From Bubalus kerabau (taxonomy: Eukaryota; Chordata; Mammalia; Artiodactyla; Bovidae), in assembly GCF_029407905.1 (NCBI RefSeq), contig NC_073627.1, forward strand, positions 127,547,697 to 127,611,696: a stretch of DNA of 64,000 nt, in the 5' to 3' direction. Each line of letters starts with the position of its first letter. The stretch's first letter is position 1. The notes beneath the pieces are model-generated. The model searched no databases. It saw only the letters and a program-made list of their open reading frames with translations, and was not told where the DNA came from. Shown here piece after piece: positions 49,629-61,588 of this stretch. Both the position numbers and the translations under genes were made by a program.

Positions 49629-50375
49629 GAAAAAGCAAGAGAGTTCCAGAAAAACATCTATTTCTGCTTTATTGACTATGTCAAAGCCTTTGACTATGCG
49701 GATCAAAATCAACTGTGGAAAATTCTGAAAGAGATGGGAATACCAGACCACCTGACCTGCCTCTTGAGAAATTTGTATGCAGGTCAGGAAGCAACAGTTA
49801 GAACTGGACATGGAACAACAGACTGGTTCCAAACAGGAAAAGGAGTTCGTCAAGGCTGTATATTGTCACCCTGTCTATTTAACTTATATGCAGAGTACAT
49901 CATGAGAAACGCTGGACTGGAAGAAGCACAAGCTGGAATCAAGATTGCCGGGAGAAATATCAATCACCTCAAATATGCAGATGACACCACCCTTATGGCA
50001 GAAAGTGAAGAGGAACTCAAAAGCCTCTTGATGAAAGTGAAAGTAGAGAGTGAAAAAGTTGGCTTAAAGCTCAACATTCAGAAAATGAAGATCATGGCAT
50101 CCGGTCCCACCACTTCATGGGAAATAGATGGGGAAACAGTGGAAACAGTGTCAGACTTTATTTTTCTGGGCTCCAAAATCACTACAGATGGTGACTGCAG
50201 CCATGAAATTAAAAGATGCTTACTCCTTGGAAGGAAAGTTATGACCAACCTAGATAGCATATTCAAAAGCAGAGACATTACTTTGCCAACAAAGGTCCAG
50301 CTAGTCAAGGCTATGGTTTTTCCTGTGGTCATGTATGGATGTAAGAGTTGGACTGTGAAGAAGGCTGAGCGCTGA
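49584..50375 (+). pseudogene. BovB reverse transcriptase fragment (broken frame)
   Basis: A 263-codon frame covering RT motifs A to C of BovB. The first 15 or so codons before 49629 are flanking sequence, not BovB. The frame is closed by a nonsense codon that looks like CpG decay (CGA to TGA), after which 122 further in-frame codons continue to 50744. There is no endonuclease domain. It is not a host gene. Confidence 0.85.
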
Positions 50376-50761
50376 AGAATTGATGCTTTTGAACTGTGGT
50401 GTTGGAGAAGACTCTTGAGAGTCCCTTGGACTGCAAGGAGATCCAACCAGTCCATTCTGAAGGAGATCAGCCCTGGGATTTCTTTGGAAGGAATGATGCT
50501 AAAGCTGAAACTCCAGTACTTTGGCCACCTCATGCAAAGAGTTGACTCATTGGAAAAGACTCTGATGCTGGGAGGGATTGGGGGCAGGAGGAGAAGGGGA
50601 CGACAGAGGATGAGATGGCTGGATGGCATCACTGACTTGATGGACGTGAGTCTGAGTGAACTCCGGGAGTTGGTGATGGACAGGGAGGCCTGGCGTGCTG
50701 CGATTCATGGGGTCACAAAGAGTCGGACACGACTTAGCGACTGATCTGATCTGATCTGATC
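49629..50761 (+). mobile_element. BovB (RTE-clade) LINE, 5'-truncated
   Basis: Reverse-transcriptase half and 3' end of a BovB retrotransposon, the RTE-type LINE abundant in ruminants. The frame starting with the ATG at 49584 enters BovB-like sequence at about 49629 (EKAREFQKNIYF). It contains the RT motif FIDYVKAFD, GVRQGCILSP and the catalytic YADD at 49974-49985. A TGA at 50373-50375 interrupts the frame, where the family has an arginine CGA codon. The same frame then continues (RIDAFELWCWRRLL) to TRLSD at 50742. The element ends in a (CTGAT)n-type tail at 50741-50761. The endonuclease half is missing, so this copy cannot be autonomous. A convincing target-site duplication was not found. 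Confidence 0.92.
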
Positions 50762-50779
50762 AAGGTTCCTGTGAGCCAG

Positions 50780-50930
50780 GCTTTGGGCCAGTACTCCACA
50801 TGGCTTATCTCAGTCAACAACCCCAGAAGGTGGGTGCTGTTATCATCCCCATTCTACAGATGAAGAGATGAAGACTCCAAGCAGCTGATGTATGTGCCCA
50901 AGGTCATACAGCTGATGATCATGATCGCTA
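50780..50930 (-). repeat. MIR SINE fragment
   Basis: Reverse MIR: ggtgggtgctgttatcatcc, attctacagatgaagagatg, gcccaaggtcatacagctga. It follows directly after the BovB tail. Confidence 0.6.
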
Positions 50931-51160
50931 ACATTTTTGCAGCACTTACTGTATTTTAGGCCCTGTTCTAACACTAGGCAGAGTTCTGAACACTGTTCAC
51001 TGTGTTTTATAGATATTAACTCATTTAATCCTCACTCTATAAGTCCAATAATATTATTCCCATTCTACAGATGTGGCACTAAAACACAAGAGGTTAGGCA
51101 CCTGCCCAGGGTCTCACAGCTAGTGAGAGAGGCACGGCCAAACCCAGGCATTCTGGCACC
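50931..51160 (-). repeat. MIR SINE fragment
   Basis: Reverse MIR: gcagcacttactgtatttta, taactcatttaatcctcact, ctgcccagggtctcacagct. Confidence 0.65.
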
Positions 51161-54100
51161 AGATCCTCCACACTCCCCCAAGACACAGGGCACTTGTTCT
51201 TTCCCCATCCCTAAACTGGGGGTCCCCAGATTGCAAGAGCTGCTCCCACTCTCCCTCCCCTGCACTGGCAGGGCACACAGTAGGTGCTTAGAAAATACCC
51301 GCCAAGGTGAAGATTAATCAAAAGACATTGGTTCTACCATCTGAAAGGAACTTTGGTTCCCATCTCACCAATGTCTCAGAAAGCCCTTCACCGTGAAAGC
51401 CACAAGATAACCAGGCCTCATTTATCTGTTTTTTGCTTGGATGCAACTTTTTCTTTTTCATATATGGCCCATTTCTACGTAGGCTCTCTCTACGTACACT
51501 AATGGGGGGAAATGTGAATCCAATTAACTTCAAATTTAGCTCATAATGAACTTATCTCATTTTGCTACCAGCTCCATTCTCATCGTGTGGCAGTAATTAA
51601 CCACTGGGGGTTGTCACTCCCAGACACATGACATGGAGATCCTCCCAGCCCTTCACTTCAAACCCTTACAGAATTCATTACCCTGACAGTACGCAAAGCC
51701 TTCACTTTGAATACCACAGGGCACCAACCAAACTCCCCCTCTATCTGCCCGAATGTGAGTGTGAGCAAGAAAAAGAAGAAAGTGAGCCACTGAGAAGCCA
51801 TGAGTTATTGTGAATGCGATGGGAGCAAGAGGCTGGTGAGGGCTCCATGGCCAGAAAGGGTCTGGCTGCCTAGACAGCCCTGTGTTGGAGGTTCTCCCCA
51901 GAGGCAGGGAGTCTCCACCACAAAGTCCAAGCTATAAGGAACATAGCAGAGCTGACCAGGGAAAGCTAAGTCCTTTGCAAACTGGCAATCATATCCACCG
52001 GGGACTGTTAATGCTCAGGAAGTCTGAACACCCCAGGCAGAGGCAATGGTGACTTGTGTGTGTGTGACCTTAGGTAAGTTCGACCACCTCTCTGGGCCTT
52101 TGTTTTCCTATCAGAACACTCAAGCAGTGGGAACAGATAGCCTCTGGGGATTTTTTTTCTGTTTTAACATTCTACAGCTCAGAGGCCTCATTTTAGCCCG
52201 TGTTGATGGAAGTGGAGGCTGGTGCCAGCTGCTATCGAGATGCCCACCTCGCCGCAGCACTCCTGCCCACAGTATCAGGCAACCTGGAGCCCCTGGATTA
52301 AATCCTGGAGAAAGGAAGGTAAGCACCAGTCTTGTTTTCCTGTCTTCAGGAAAGGATCTTACTGCAGGAGATGAGGGCTGTCAACCTGCACTTTGTTGCC
52401 AAGGCACCCTCGTCAAATGTTCCCACGGGCGACCAGGCACCTGGCTTGGAGAACAGCTTCTACTCAGTGGTGGCTAGTTTTCAGAAGTTGGAACTCTGGA
52501 TTCATTTCATTTGGGAATCTCCTGTCTATGTGAATGTTGACTCAACTCCAGTTTGTAAAATATACACTGAGGGCCAAAGAAAATGTATCCAAAGACCACG
52601 TTTTGCCCCCATGGCCAATTTTCAACCTTTCTCATTCTCAAAGCTCTCGAGTCCTATTTGAACCATCCCATACCACCACTCCACCAGTTTCATCACCTGC
52701 CAGGCCTTTTAAGGACAAGAGCCCAGCCTGGGTGTCCAGGTAACTACCAAAGAGGTAGCCACCAGGCAGGGCAGAACGGGTAAGGGGATGGAGGGAAAGC
52801 CCTGCAGGAGGTGACTCCTGAGACCTGCGGCATGACCACAACCAGCTCCCTGGGGCTGTCGGAGTCTCCTGCCATCTTGTTTCATGGGTGACAGCCCCAG
52901 CCTCCCAGCCATGCTGGCTTCCTAGACACCTCTCCTCCCTTGAGCCCAGTCAGTCCCCAAGCCCCTCCTGACTCTCCATTGCCTGGTGCCCTCTCCTCCC
53001 TGGCCTGAACTGCCCAGGTCAGACTGTTCTTCCCTTTGCTCTGTTTTCTAGCAATCTCATCTCAGTCCCCTGCCCTGTTCCTGGCACACCCTCTGCGGCC
53101 ATTTCTTCCAGAGAAACAGAAGAAACGGCATCCAGCCCCTGATCCTCTAGGCTCACACTGAAGGACAACTTGGAATCACACAGAAACTCAGTGAGGGCTG
53201 ACCCCAGGGGAGGGCTCTGAAGCTAACACTTCCAATTCTGTCTTGGTTCAATAATTTAACCAGAACTGCAGACACTTCCACTTCTATGACATTTTCTCAG
53301 AAAGCTCTTCCTCAGAGTCATAGAACCATGAGAAACCCTTCTGCATGTTAAGAAACATTATTAAAACTTTAAAAGAAAAGGTCATAAAGGTGGGAATCAT
53401 AGCCTTTTCACGTCATGGGGCACTGTTAACTGTCATACCCAGGGATCATACCTCTAAGAGAATGTACCTGTGTTTGATGATTCTTTACTGCTTGATTAGA
53501 GCCCAGAAATGGGGACATTACATGTGAATGTGTAGATTTCTCTCAAGTAGAAAAGACAACTCCAAAGGTTTGGGTTTATTGCCCCGTAGGACATTAACCA
53601 ATTCTGTATCTAATCTAGCAATTTTATTCCAACATTTTTTAAAAATGCCTTTCTACATGGACGATATAAACCCTGTTCCTCAAATGTTCTTGGAACCACT
53701 TTTATCTTTTTATAGGTTCACTCATTAATTTACGAGTTGAATAAAATCTTCACATGTGCTCATTCTATATTTGTACATGAGTTATGTTCTTAATTCTTTA
53801 AAAATTTACACTTTCTCGCTCGTTACAGGAAAAAGTCATCCAACCCTGAGTGAGATGAATTGCAGGTTTTCAACCAACAACAAAACCGGTGACAGTAAAC
53901 AATTGCTACCTTAGGGGAGGGAGAGAGGAGCAAACCGGCAGCCAGGACCTGGAAAAGGGATTAATCCTGCTACACAAACCCTGGTGTGTGCCTACACGTG
54001 TGCATACACCACCAGGTATCTTTGTTCCAGCTGGCGTTTGAAAAGTGTGACAGTTTGAATGGGGGGTTGTTCCCTGCTCTGGGGTCTCCCTTTGTTTGGA

Positions 54101-54974
54101 CCTGCCACAGGCAAAGGATGTTGAGCCGGGAGTGCAGACAGGGAGTGCAGACAGGGAGCATTCAACCTAGAGGGGGAAAGGCTGCTGTGAGGCAGCACAC
54201 AGCATGTGTCCTAAGTCACTTCGGTCGTGTCCCACACAGAGTGGACAGGCTAATTGCAGATGGGCCTATCCAGTCATTAAGGCAGACGTGGCCATCTCCT
54301 AATGACAGGTTTATTAGCCATTAGTTTAGGTGATGCTATTCACTGAGAAATAACAACCCTTGATTTCTTTTCCCCAAATTACTGAATCCCCACTTTCGAC
54401 AATTTCTGACTGACCCTCCTCTCATTGCCGGGGCTAAAGATCTAATCTGGATTTGTGAGCAGGAAGACAACTCGGAGAATTCATTCATAAGGCTCTGTTT
54501 ACTTCACAGCTTCAACCCTCCCCCTTCTTTCATTCCAACAGACTGTCTACTGCCCTGGAATCACTGGGAACTTTCAGACTCCAAAGACTGTGTTTTAATT
54601 GCAAAGGAATGTTTGAATTTCATCTGCCTGGCATTTTACAGCAGACACTGGGGCTCAGTCAATATTTCCATGTACATTTATGACATGATCTTCCTCCACT
54701 AGCAATTGTTGATCCAATGTAATAAACTTACAAAGGCAGGGTTCTAATGAGCAAGGCTGCAGAGCAGCTCTGCCATGCTCATGGCTCTGAGCATCCCTGC
54801 CAGGACAGGCGCTGCTCCAGGGACAGATGGAAGCCATTATTTACAGCAGGAGCATGGTGAGGGCCACTGTGGGCAAGCTCAGGTCTTCACTCACTCATTT
54901 GTCCACTCATTCATTCATGTATTATCATTCATTCATGTATTGAGTTCTAGCACCAGAGGACCTGGGGGAGACAA

Positions 54975-55160
54975 TAATGATAATAATACCCACAACAATA
55001 ACAGTGATTGCTTATTCAGCTCTTACCAAGTGCCAGGCACCATTCAAAGTGTTTGTATGCATTATTTCATTTAAGTGTCAAACTTAATGTGTCACACTCC
55101 CACTCAGGGAGATACAAACTTTGATAACCCCCAGTTTGAAGATAAGATGGTGGTGTTTGG
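54975..55160 (-). repeat. MIR SINE fragment
   Basis: Reverse MIR: gattgcttattcagctctta, ccaagtgccaggcaccattc, ttatttcatttaagtgtcaa. Confidence 0.55.
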
Positions 55161-55362
55161 AGGCAAACCGAGGCCATCTAATGCCAGTCTATGCCTTTAC
55201 CACCCCTGTCCCTGCACTTGCTTCTGTAGATGAATTGCAAATATAAAACACACCTTCTTTTTGACCTGAAATTCTACTTCTAGGACTTTACCTATGAAAA
55301 TACACAGAAAAGTACACCAAGATTCACATTTAATGGGAAGGGAGGGACGGAGACAATCTAAG

Positions 55363-55577
55363 GGCTTCCCTTGTAGCTCAGTCACTAAAGAATCTGCCTG
55401 CAGTGCAGGAGACCCGGATTCGATCCCTGGGTTGGGAGGATCCCCTGGAGAAGGAAATGGCAACCCACTCCAGTAACCTTGCCTGGAAAATCTCATGGAC
55501 AGAGGAGCCTGGTGGGCTGCAGTCCATGGGGTCGCAAAGAGTCAGACATGACTGAGTGACTAGCACTTACTTACACT
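55363..55577 (+). mobile_element. Bov-tA SINE
   Basis: Head ggcttcccttgtagctcagt, B box gattcgatccctgggttggg, body and end gacatgactgagtgactagc. It lies in intron 7. Confidence 0.92.
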
Positions 55578-55899
55578 TAGTAAAAAATAGATAAATCTAT
55601 CTGCTGACAGATACATAAAAACGTTACTGAAAGTATACACAAGACATGGTTAACTTTGGGGTGAGGATTATGGATGGGAGGGCTGAGGTTGGGGAAAGGA
55701 CAACTATTTTTCATTTTATATTTTTCTGTATGGTTTGAATATTTAACCACATGCATGTATTACTTTTTGTTCAAAATTAACTTTTTGATTTAAAATTAAC
55801 GTTTTCTTAAGAACCAGACACTGTCTGTGCCCCAAGGGGCCCACTGACAGCCTTGAAGGGGAGGTAATAATGAATCTAAGATGCACGAAATGCATAACT

Positions 55900-55940
55900 C
55901 CCCCCCCCAACCCCCCCACACCCTCCACCCCACCCCCTGC
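55900..55940 (+). repeat. Poly-C tract
   Basis: Runs of 8 and 7 C separated by short A breaks (ccccccccaaccccccc). Confidence 0.85.
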
Positions 55941-57123
55941 TCCCACCTCAGTAGCTCCTGGGCCAGAACTGTCACGGTGGGCACTCCCTGCTTTCAAAGA
56001 CAGCATTATGATGCCAAGAGCACCTTGGCCAAGCACATGTCCACAGCTTATGATCACACCAGCCCTCCCCCAAGCTAGCACTCAGTCTCGCAGTGATGTC
56101 CCGCCCACCCGAAACGTGCCATCAGGCAAGCTCAGCCCTGACAATCTGGCTGTAAGTTGCCAAAAGGTGGGCCCAAAGCCTGTCCCTAGAGCCCCTGGGG
56201 CACCAGGTCTGGCAGGCCAGGTCCTCACTGGCACACAGTTTCAATGAGTTCAGTGGTCTGGCTTCCCAGCTGCCAGCAGATTGAAAACAGCAAAATAAGA
56301 AGGGGGAGAGAGACTTCCGGAGCCAGGCAAACTGATGTTAGGAGATGTGACAGGTGACAGGTGAGCAGCAAGGATGGAGACAGGAAAACAATATAATCCG
56401 ACATAAGAAGCCCAGACTTCAACAGTCTGGGGTGCCTGGTGGAGGGCAAGCCGCCTGCTTACAGACCTTCAGAGGCTTTGCTGCTGCAGCCGGAGAGGTT
56501 TAGCAATGCGAGTTCAGAGACGAACCTGGGCGCTGTCACTGGAGGAGGGTGAACTTCTGTCTCTCCAGCATGATTATCTGCATCTCTTATCTGAGAAGCC
56601 CATATAACAAACTAGTGCTTTGAAAGTCGGCTTGGGACCTATATAATCATAGGTAGCGGATGGAGAAAAGCCCAATTGTCCATCTCAGTTCAGGATGGGT
56701 CCTTGGAGAACACTGGTATGGTGTATGGTAATGGAGAAGACCACCAGGAGACTGGATTGCTGATGGAAACCCGCCATACTTCCACTCCTGGTTATGGTAT
56801 CCGCCCACCCAAGCTGGCTGGAGAATACTGAAAATGTAATCTTGCCTCCCAATGTGTCAGAACCATGGTGTCCCATGGCTGGACTGAAACTTGGAAGTTT
56901 ACCAGTCTCCCCCCAACTCAAGGCTGACAGTATTCTCATCACGTTTGCCCACCTCCAGGCTGCTAAGGCAGAAGATACTTCCCCAACATAATGGTTGGGA
57001 ATGTCTTCCTTCTCAAGAATTGGTTTACACATAAACTACATGATTCCTAAATAGAAAGTGGAATGGGTTAAGGAACACAGAAAGCATAGAGTTCCCTTGA
57101 GGCGACCTTCCAGACTAGGGGAA

Positions 57124-57390
57124 ATTGCTAATGCTAATGCTAAGTCGCTTCAGTCGTGTCCGACTCTGTGCGACCCCATAGACGGCAGCCCACCAGGCTC
57201 CTCTGTCCCTGGGATTCTCCAGGCAAGAACACTGGAGTGGGTTGCCATTTCCTTCTCCAATGCATGAGAGTGAAAAGTGAAAGCGAAGTCGCTCAGTCGT
57301 GTCCGACTCTTCGCGACCCCATGGACTGCAGCCTACCAGGCTCCTCTGTCCATGGGATTTTCCAGGCAAGAGTACTGGAGTGGGGTGCCA
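57124..57390 (-). mobile_element. Bov-A2 SINE
   Basis: A reverse-complement Bov-A dimer with two gtcgtgtccgactct blocks and two ccaggcaagaacactggagt/ccaggcaagagtactggagt blocks. Flanking aggggaaatt and aggggacatt suggest an imperfect 10-bp target duplication. Confidence 0.9.
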
Positions 57391-57499
57391 GGGGACATTA
57401 CATCTTTGTAAAAGGGTGCAGCGTGGCGTGGTAGTTAGGGGACACCTCTGGGCATACTCGCCGAGTGGGTAAATTCACATACGATGGCTGGAGCTCTGC

Positions 57500-57615
57500 T
57501 GAGCTCTATTTGCCAGGCGCTCTTCTATGTGTTTTATGCCTTGTCTCATTTAATCATCAAAATAATCCTACATTGTAGAAATTAGTATTATTGCTGTTGT
57601 TGACATTGAGAGGAT
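57500..57615 (-). repeat. MIR SINE fragment
   Basis: Reverse MIR: tgccaggcgctcttctatgt, ttgtctcatttaatcatcaa, tacattgtagaaattagtat. It is immediately followed by a plus-strand MIR. Confidence 0.55.
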
Positions 57616-57619
57616 GAAC

Positions 57620-57800
57620 CTGGAGGTTAAATGCACCGGCTCTGGGAGCAGACTACTGGATTCAAATCCCAGCTCTGCTCCTTATTAGTTCTTTTGTAAC
57701 CTTGGGCAAGATTCCACTTGAGTTTGCTCATCTATAAAATGGGGCTAATGGTAACACCACCTCCTAAGACTGTTTAATAGAACTAAAGAGTTAGTATAGG
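57620..57800 (+). repeat. MIR SINE fragment
   Basis: ggttaaatgcaccggctctg, ggattcaaatcccagctctg, gtttgctcatctataaaatg: a good MIR core. Confidence 0.7.
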
Positions 57801-57839
57801 TGAGGCCCTTAGAAAGGTGCCCAGCCCATACATGTGTTC

Positions 57840-57995
57840 CCAGCTATGACTGTTATTCCCTCTAATATTCAGAGGAGGCCACTGAAGCTGAGAGAGGTTA
57901 AGTAACTGGCCCAAGGTTGCACAGGCAGAAAATGGTCCAGGAAGGGGCTGTGGGGGCAGGATTAGAAACCAGGCAACCTGTGCTCTTAACCACCA
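57840..57995 (-). repeat. MIR SINE fragment
   Basis: Reverse MIR: agagaggttaagtaactggc, ccaaggttgcacaggcagaa, ctgtgctcttaaccaccaag. Confidence 0.6.
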
Positions 57996-59821
57996 AGTAC
58001 CAAATCTAGATGGGTTTGAAATATAGTCAAGGATGGTGGGAGGCACCTACTGGACCTCTTCAGCTAAAGGGTGAGATCAGGGTTAGAGGACCGAGTAGGA
58101 GGGCCTTGGGCTGGATGTCAGAATGCACTTCCACTTCCTTACAGGGACTTCAGGCAGGTCCTCCCCTGTCTGAACATTCTCATTTGTGAGCCCAGAGTTT
58201 CCATCCCAGGTCACCCACCTGGAGGAGCTTAGACAATGGTAGAGAAGTGAGGAAGATGTATTACTGGGTTCTCGGGCTCCTTCCACATCTGGCTGACAGC
58301 CCATTTATTTTAAGAAATAGTCAATAGGTACGTGTTACAGCCAGAAAAGCCTCCAATCAGCTTCTGATCTACTGTGAAGGGATCGAGGCCAGTCACAAAC
58401 CCTAAAGCAGTGCCTTGGTCCATCACCTTCTGGCCTAGAAGGTAACAGCCCTGGAGGATGTCATGAGATCCGGGCCCAGAAACAACAGAGCCCATCCAGA
58501 TGACGCCCCCTCCCTCCAACTGTTTCCTCCAAAACACACAGTGAGGCTGAGATTAGAAATCGCTGCGGATGAGGCCGACACAAGAGGAGGCTGAGCAGGT
58601 GCGGTGCTCGCCGAGGAAAACCAAGCCCACCCCACAGAGGCACCTCCCAGGGTGCAAGGCAAATTAATGTGCTGCAGAGAACACGCATTAAATCGCGCTG
58701 CTGGGGCCGCGGGCTGCTGACATGCCAGCCCATCCCTCCCCAGCCCTCCCCTCCCAGAGAAAGGCCAAGTCAGGTGCCAGGGCCTCTGAGAAGCAAAGCG
58801 TAGCTCCGACTCTTATTCTTAAGCCTCTGCCGGTTCTGGTATCGCCCATGCCCTGCCCCTCTCCTGGGCCATCAGGATCACAGAAGGGAGACTGCAACAC
58901 AGGAGGGGCCCTACACAGCTGGAGCATCACGAGGGGACAAATGCCAAGAGCCAGCGGAGCCTGGGTTCAGTTTGACAGTTATTCACCATCTCAGTGCCCA
59001 CAGCTGGCAAACAGGCTCAGAGAGGCTCAGAGTCCTGCCCAAGGTCCCACAGGTAGCAAATGGCAGACCCGAGATTCAGTTCCTACAGTCACAGTGAAGG
59101 CTTCATGGAGGCAGCAGCAGTGGAACTGAGCCTCAGTAGGTAGGGTTCCTCCAGGGACACCGGGAGCAGGGCTCAGGCTGAGCCAGGGCAGGGTGGGCAG
59201 TACCGGTGGGTCCCATCACCATGAATGAGCCTCGAGGGGCAGCATGCTTGAGACTGGTATGAGTTTCCTCAGGAACTGGCAGAAGTTGGGGTGAGGTGGG
59301 TGGGCAGCTGAGGTGTAAGGAGGGAGAGCCAGGGTCCCAGAGGTGGGATTAAGAGCCAGGCTGAGGAGAGAACACACGAGCTCTGTGAGTAGCCTTCACA
59401 CAGTCTCAAAGGCCACTTTGGAACTTTGGGGAGCATCAGCATTGGGGAGCATCAGCGTCCAAAGGACATGAAAGGTCGACCAGGAGGGGTTCCGGCCATG
59501 TTCCCTGGGGCTCCCTGGGGCACTGGGGGCCTCTAGGATGGCCACCCCCTCAACCACTGAACGTCGATTCTGACTATTTACATAAACGCTTCCCAGGAAG
59601 ATCTTATCTGAACAAAAATTTTCTTGACACAAACTAAAACTTAACAACTGTTGGAAAATCACTATTGGCAGGTAAATGAAAAAGTCCCTTTGAGGGTGAG
59701 GCCCAGAGCTCCACGCACAGTCAGGCCTGGGCCCTACAACCCCTCAGCTCCGTGATCCAAACAGGGGTGGGCACTGGTGAACAAGTCCATCTGGATCTAA
59801 ACTTGCCATGCAAGTGTGCAC

Positions 59822-59824
<3 letters not shown>

Positions 59825-59854
<30 letters not shown>
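59825..59854 (+). repeat. (GT)n microsatellite
   Basis: Fifteen GT units, the longest pure dinucleotide run in the window. Confidence 0.95.
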
Positions 59855-61376
59855 ATTTTTGTCACATCTTTGTATTTATTGAGCCTGCCAGACAGGACTA
59901 GGTAGGGGAACACACACAAGAATCAGAATTCCCAGAATTTGCCACTGGCTTCTCTCTGCGCTACCAACAAATGATTGCATCTCTGTGAGCCTCACTTTCC
60001 AAATCTGGAGAATGGGGATGTTACCCTTTGCCCTGTCCGCCAGGATTCCTAGGCTTTGAGAATGGAGGAAGGAGAGATGGAGGAAACGAGAATGAGAAGG
60101 AGGAAAAGTCTAGCTTTCTGGTGAAAAATGGAAACATTCAAGCATGCAACCCGACGTGGCACCAGCTTGAGTTTTAAAATCCCGTGGGTCGGTGCACACC
60201 ACCCCTGCCAACCCAGCACTCTTCATGTAGTCTCAGCAGGTTCCCTAATTTCTGCCACTCAGGTTCCTTGTCTACAAAATGGATATAACACCCATTTCAC
60301 AGAGCTGTTTGAGGTCTCAACCAGGTCTTCGAGGAGTCTGGACTCAGGACCAGCATGTGGTCAAAGGCCTCCTCCCTCCCTCCTGCCCAGGCCCCAGGTC
60401 CCCAAGCTCCCCCTCCCATCACAAGCTCCTTCTGCTCCAGCCATCCCCACCAAAATGAACCTCACTGGGCAGGAGGACTCAGAGAATTAAAACACGCAAT
60501 CAAACAGCTTCTTGATGGGAAATGCTTTCGAAATTTTCGGCTCCATTTACTTCTCAATCTAATTTTGTCCTCGGATGCACATTATGCGCAAGATGGGATC
60601 TCATGTGGCTTGTCTGCGCTCTCACACCGGCAGGAGGCAGCCCACGTCTCAGCTGCTGCACACGTCTTTCCACCGTCGTGAGTGGCATAATGAGGGTGCC
60701 CCTGGGCAAGAAGGCCCATCCCGGGCATCCTGGCACCCAAAGCCCAGCCTCTCCCACCAGTGCCCCTGTGTGGGCATTGGGGGAGACATCACCAAGTCAC
60801 AACCCCTCCACATCCACAGCCAGCTCAGGCCCCAGTGTGGACTCCAGTCACCACCCACCCCTCAACTGTCTCCCTGCCTGGCTCCACCTCCTCCAGCATC
60901 CCAGACCCTCTGCAGACAGACCCTGCACCCCCCATTCCCACCACCTCAGGATCAAGTCCGGACTCCTCACTGCCCTCCATTCCTGCTAAAGTAGTGGCGC
61001 CCCCAGCCCCCTCTTCAACTCCAGCCCCAAATAGCTTGCTTCCCCCCAGTTTGCCTCCAAACCTCAGCACATGTTGCTGCTATGCCTTGGCAGCTCTGGG
61101 CAAACTCCACCAACATCATCTCCTGTGGAAAACCTCCTCAGATCCTTGCCTTGCCCACCCGTTAGTCCTCTCAGAACTCCTGTGCCTGCTCCACGTTATA
61201 GCTCTCGTCAGGCTGCCCAGGATGGCTGTCTGCAGAAGACACAAGACTGAACCCTTCCAGGGCAGGAACATTGGCCCATTCATTCATGTCTTCCTAGAAA
61301 GGTGGCACAGTGCTTAGTGGGGGCCAAAGAAAAGCTTACTGGTCTGTTCATTCATTCATTTATCCAGAAAACCTTT

Positions 61377-61588
61377 CTGGGGAATTCCCTGGTAGCACAG
61401 TGGATAAGAATTCACCTGCTACTGGAGAGGATATGGGTTTGATCCCTGGTCCTGGAAGAAACCACATGCTACAGAGCAATGAAGCCCAAGCACCTAGAGC
61501 TTGTACTCTGCAACAAGACATGCCACTGCGTAAAGCAATGAAGACTCAAAGTAGCCAAAAATAAATAAATAATAAAATATTTTTTAAA
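61377..61588 (+). mobile_element. CHR-type SINE
   Basis: Starts ggggaattccctggtagcac, has ggtttgatccctggtcctgg, then the CHR-2-like region (gagcttgtactctgcaacaa) and an A/AAAT-rich tail. Confidence 0.85.

Noticed and set aside
49584..50744. Reverse transcriptase as a host or viral gene
   Set aside because: Motifs and the 3' tail are those of a BovB LINE fragment with a premature stop and no endonuclease part.
290..57390. Dispersed similar repeats as a CRISPR or other regular array
   Set aside because: Copies are irregularly spaced SINEs with tRNA-like heads and target duplications.
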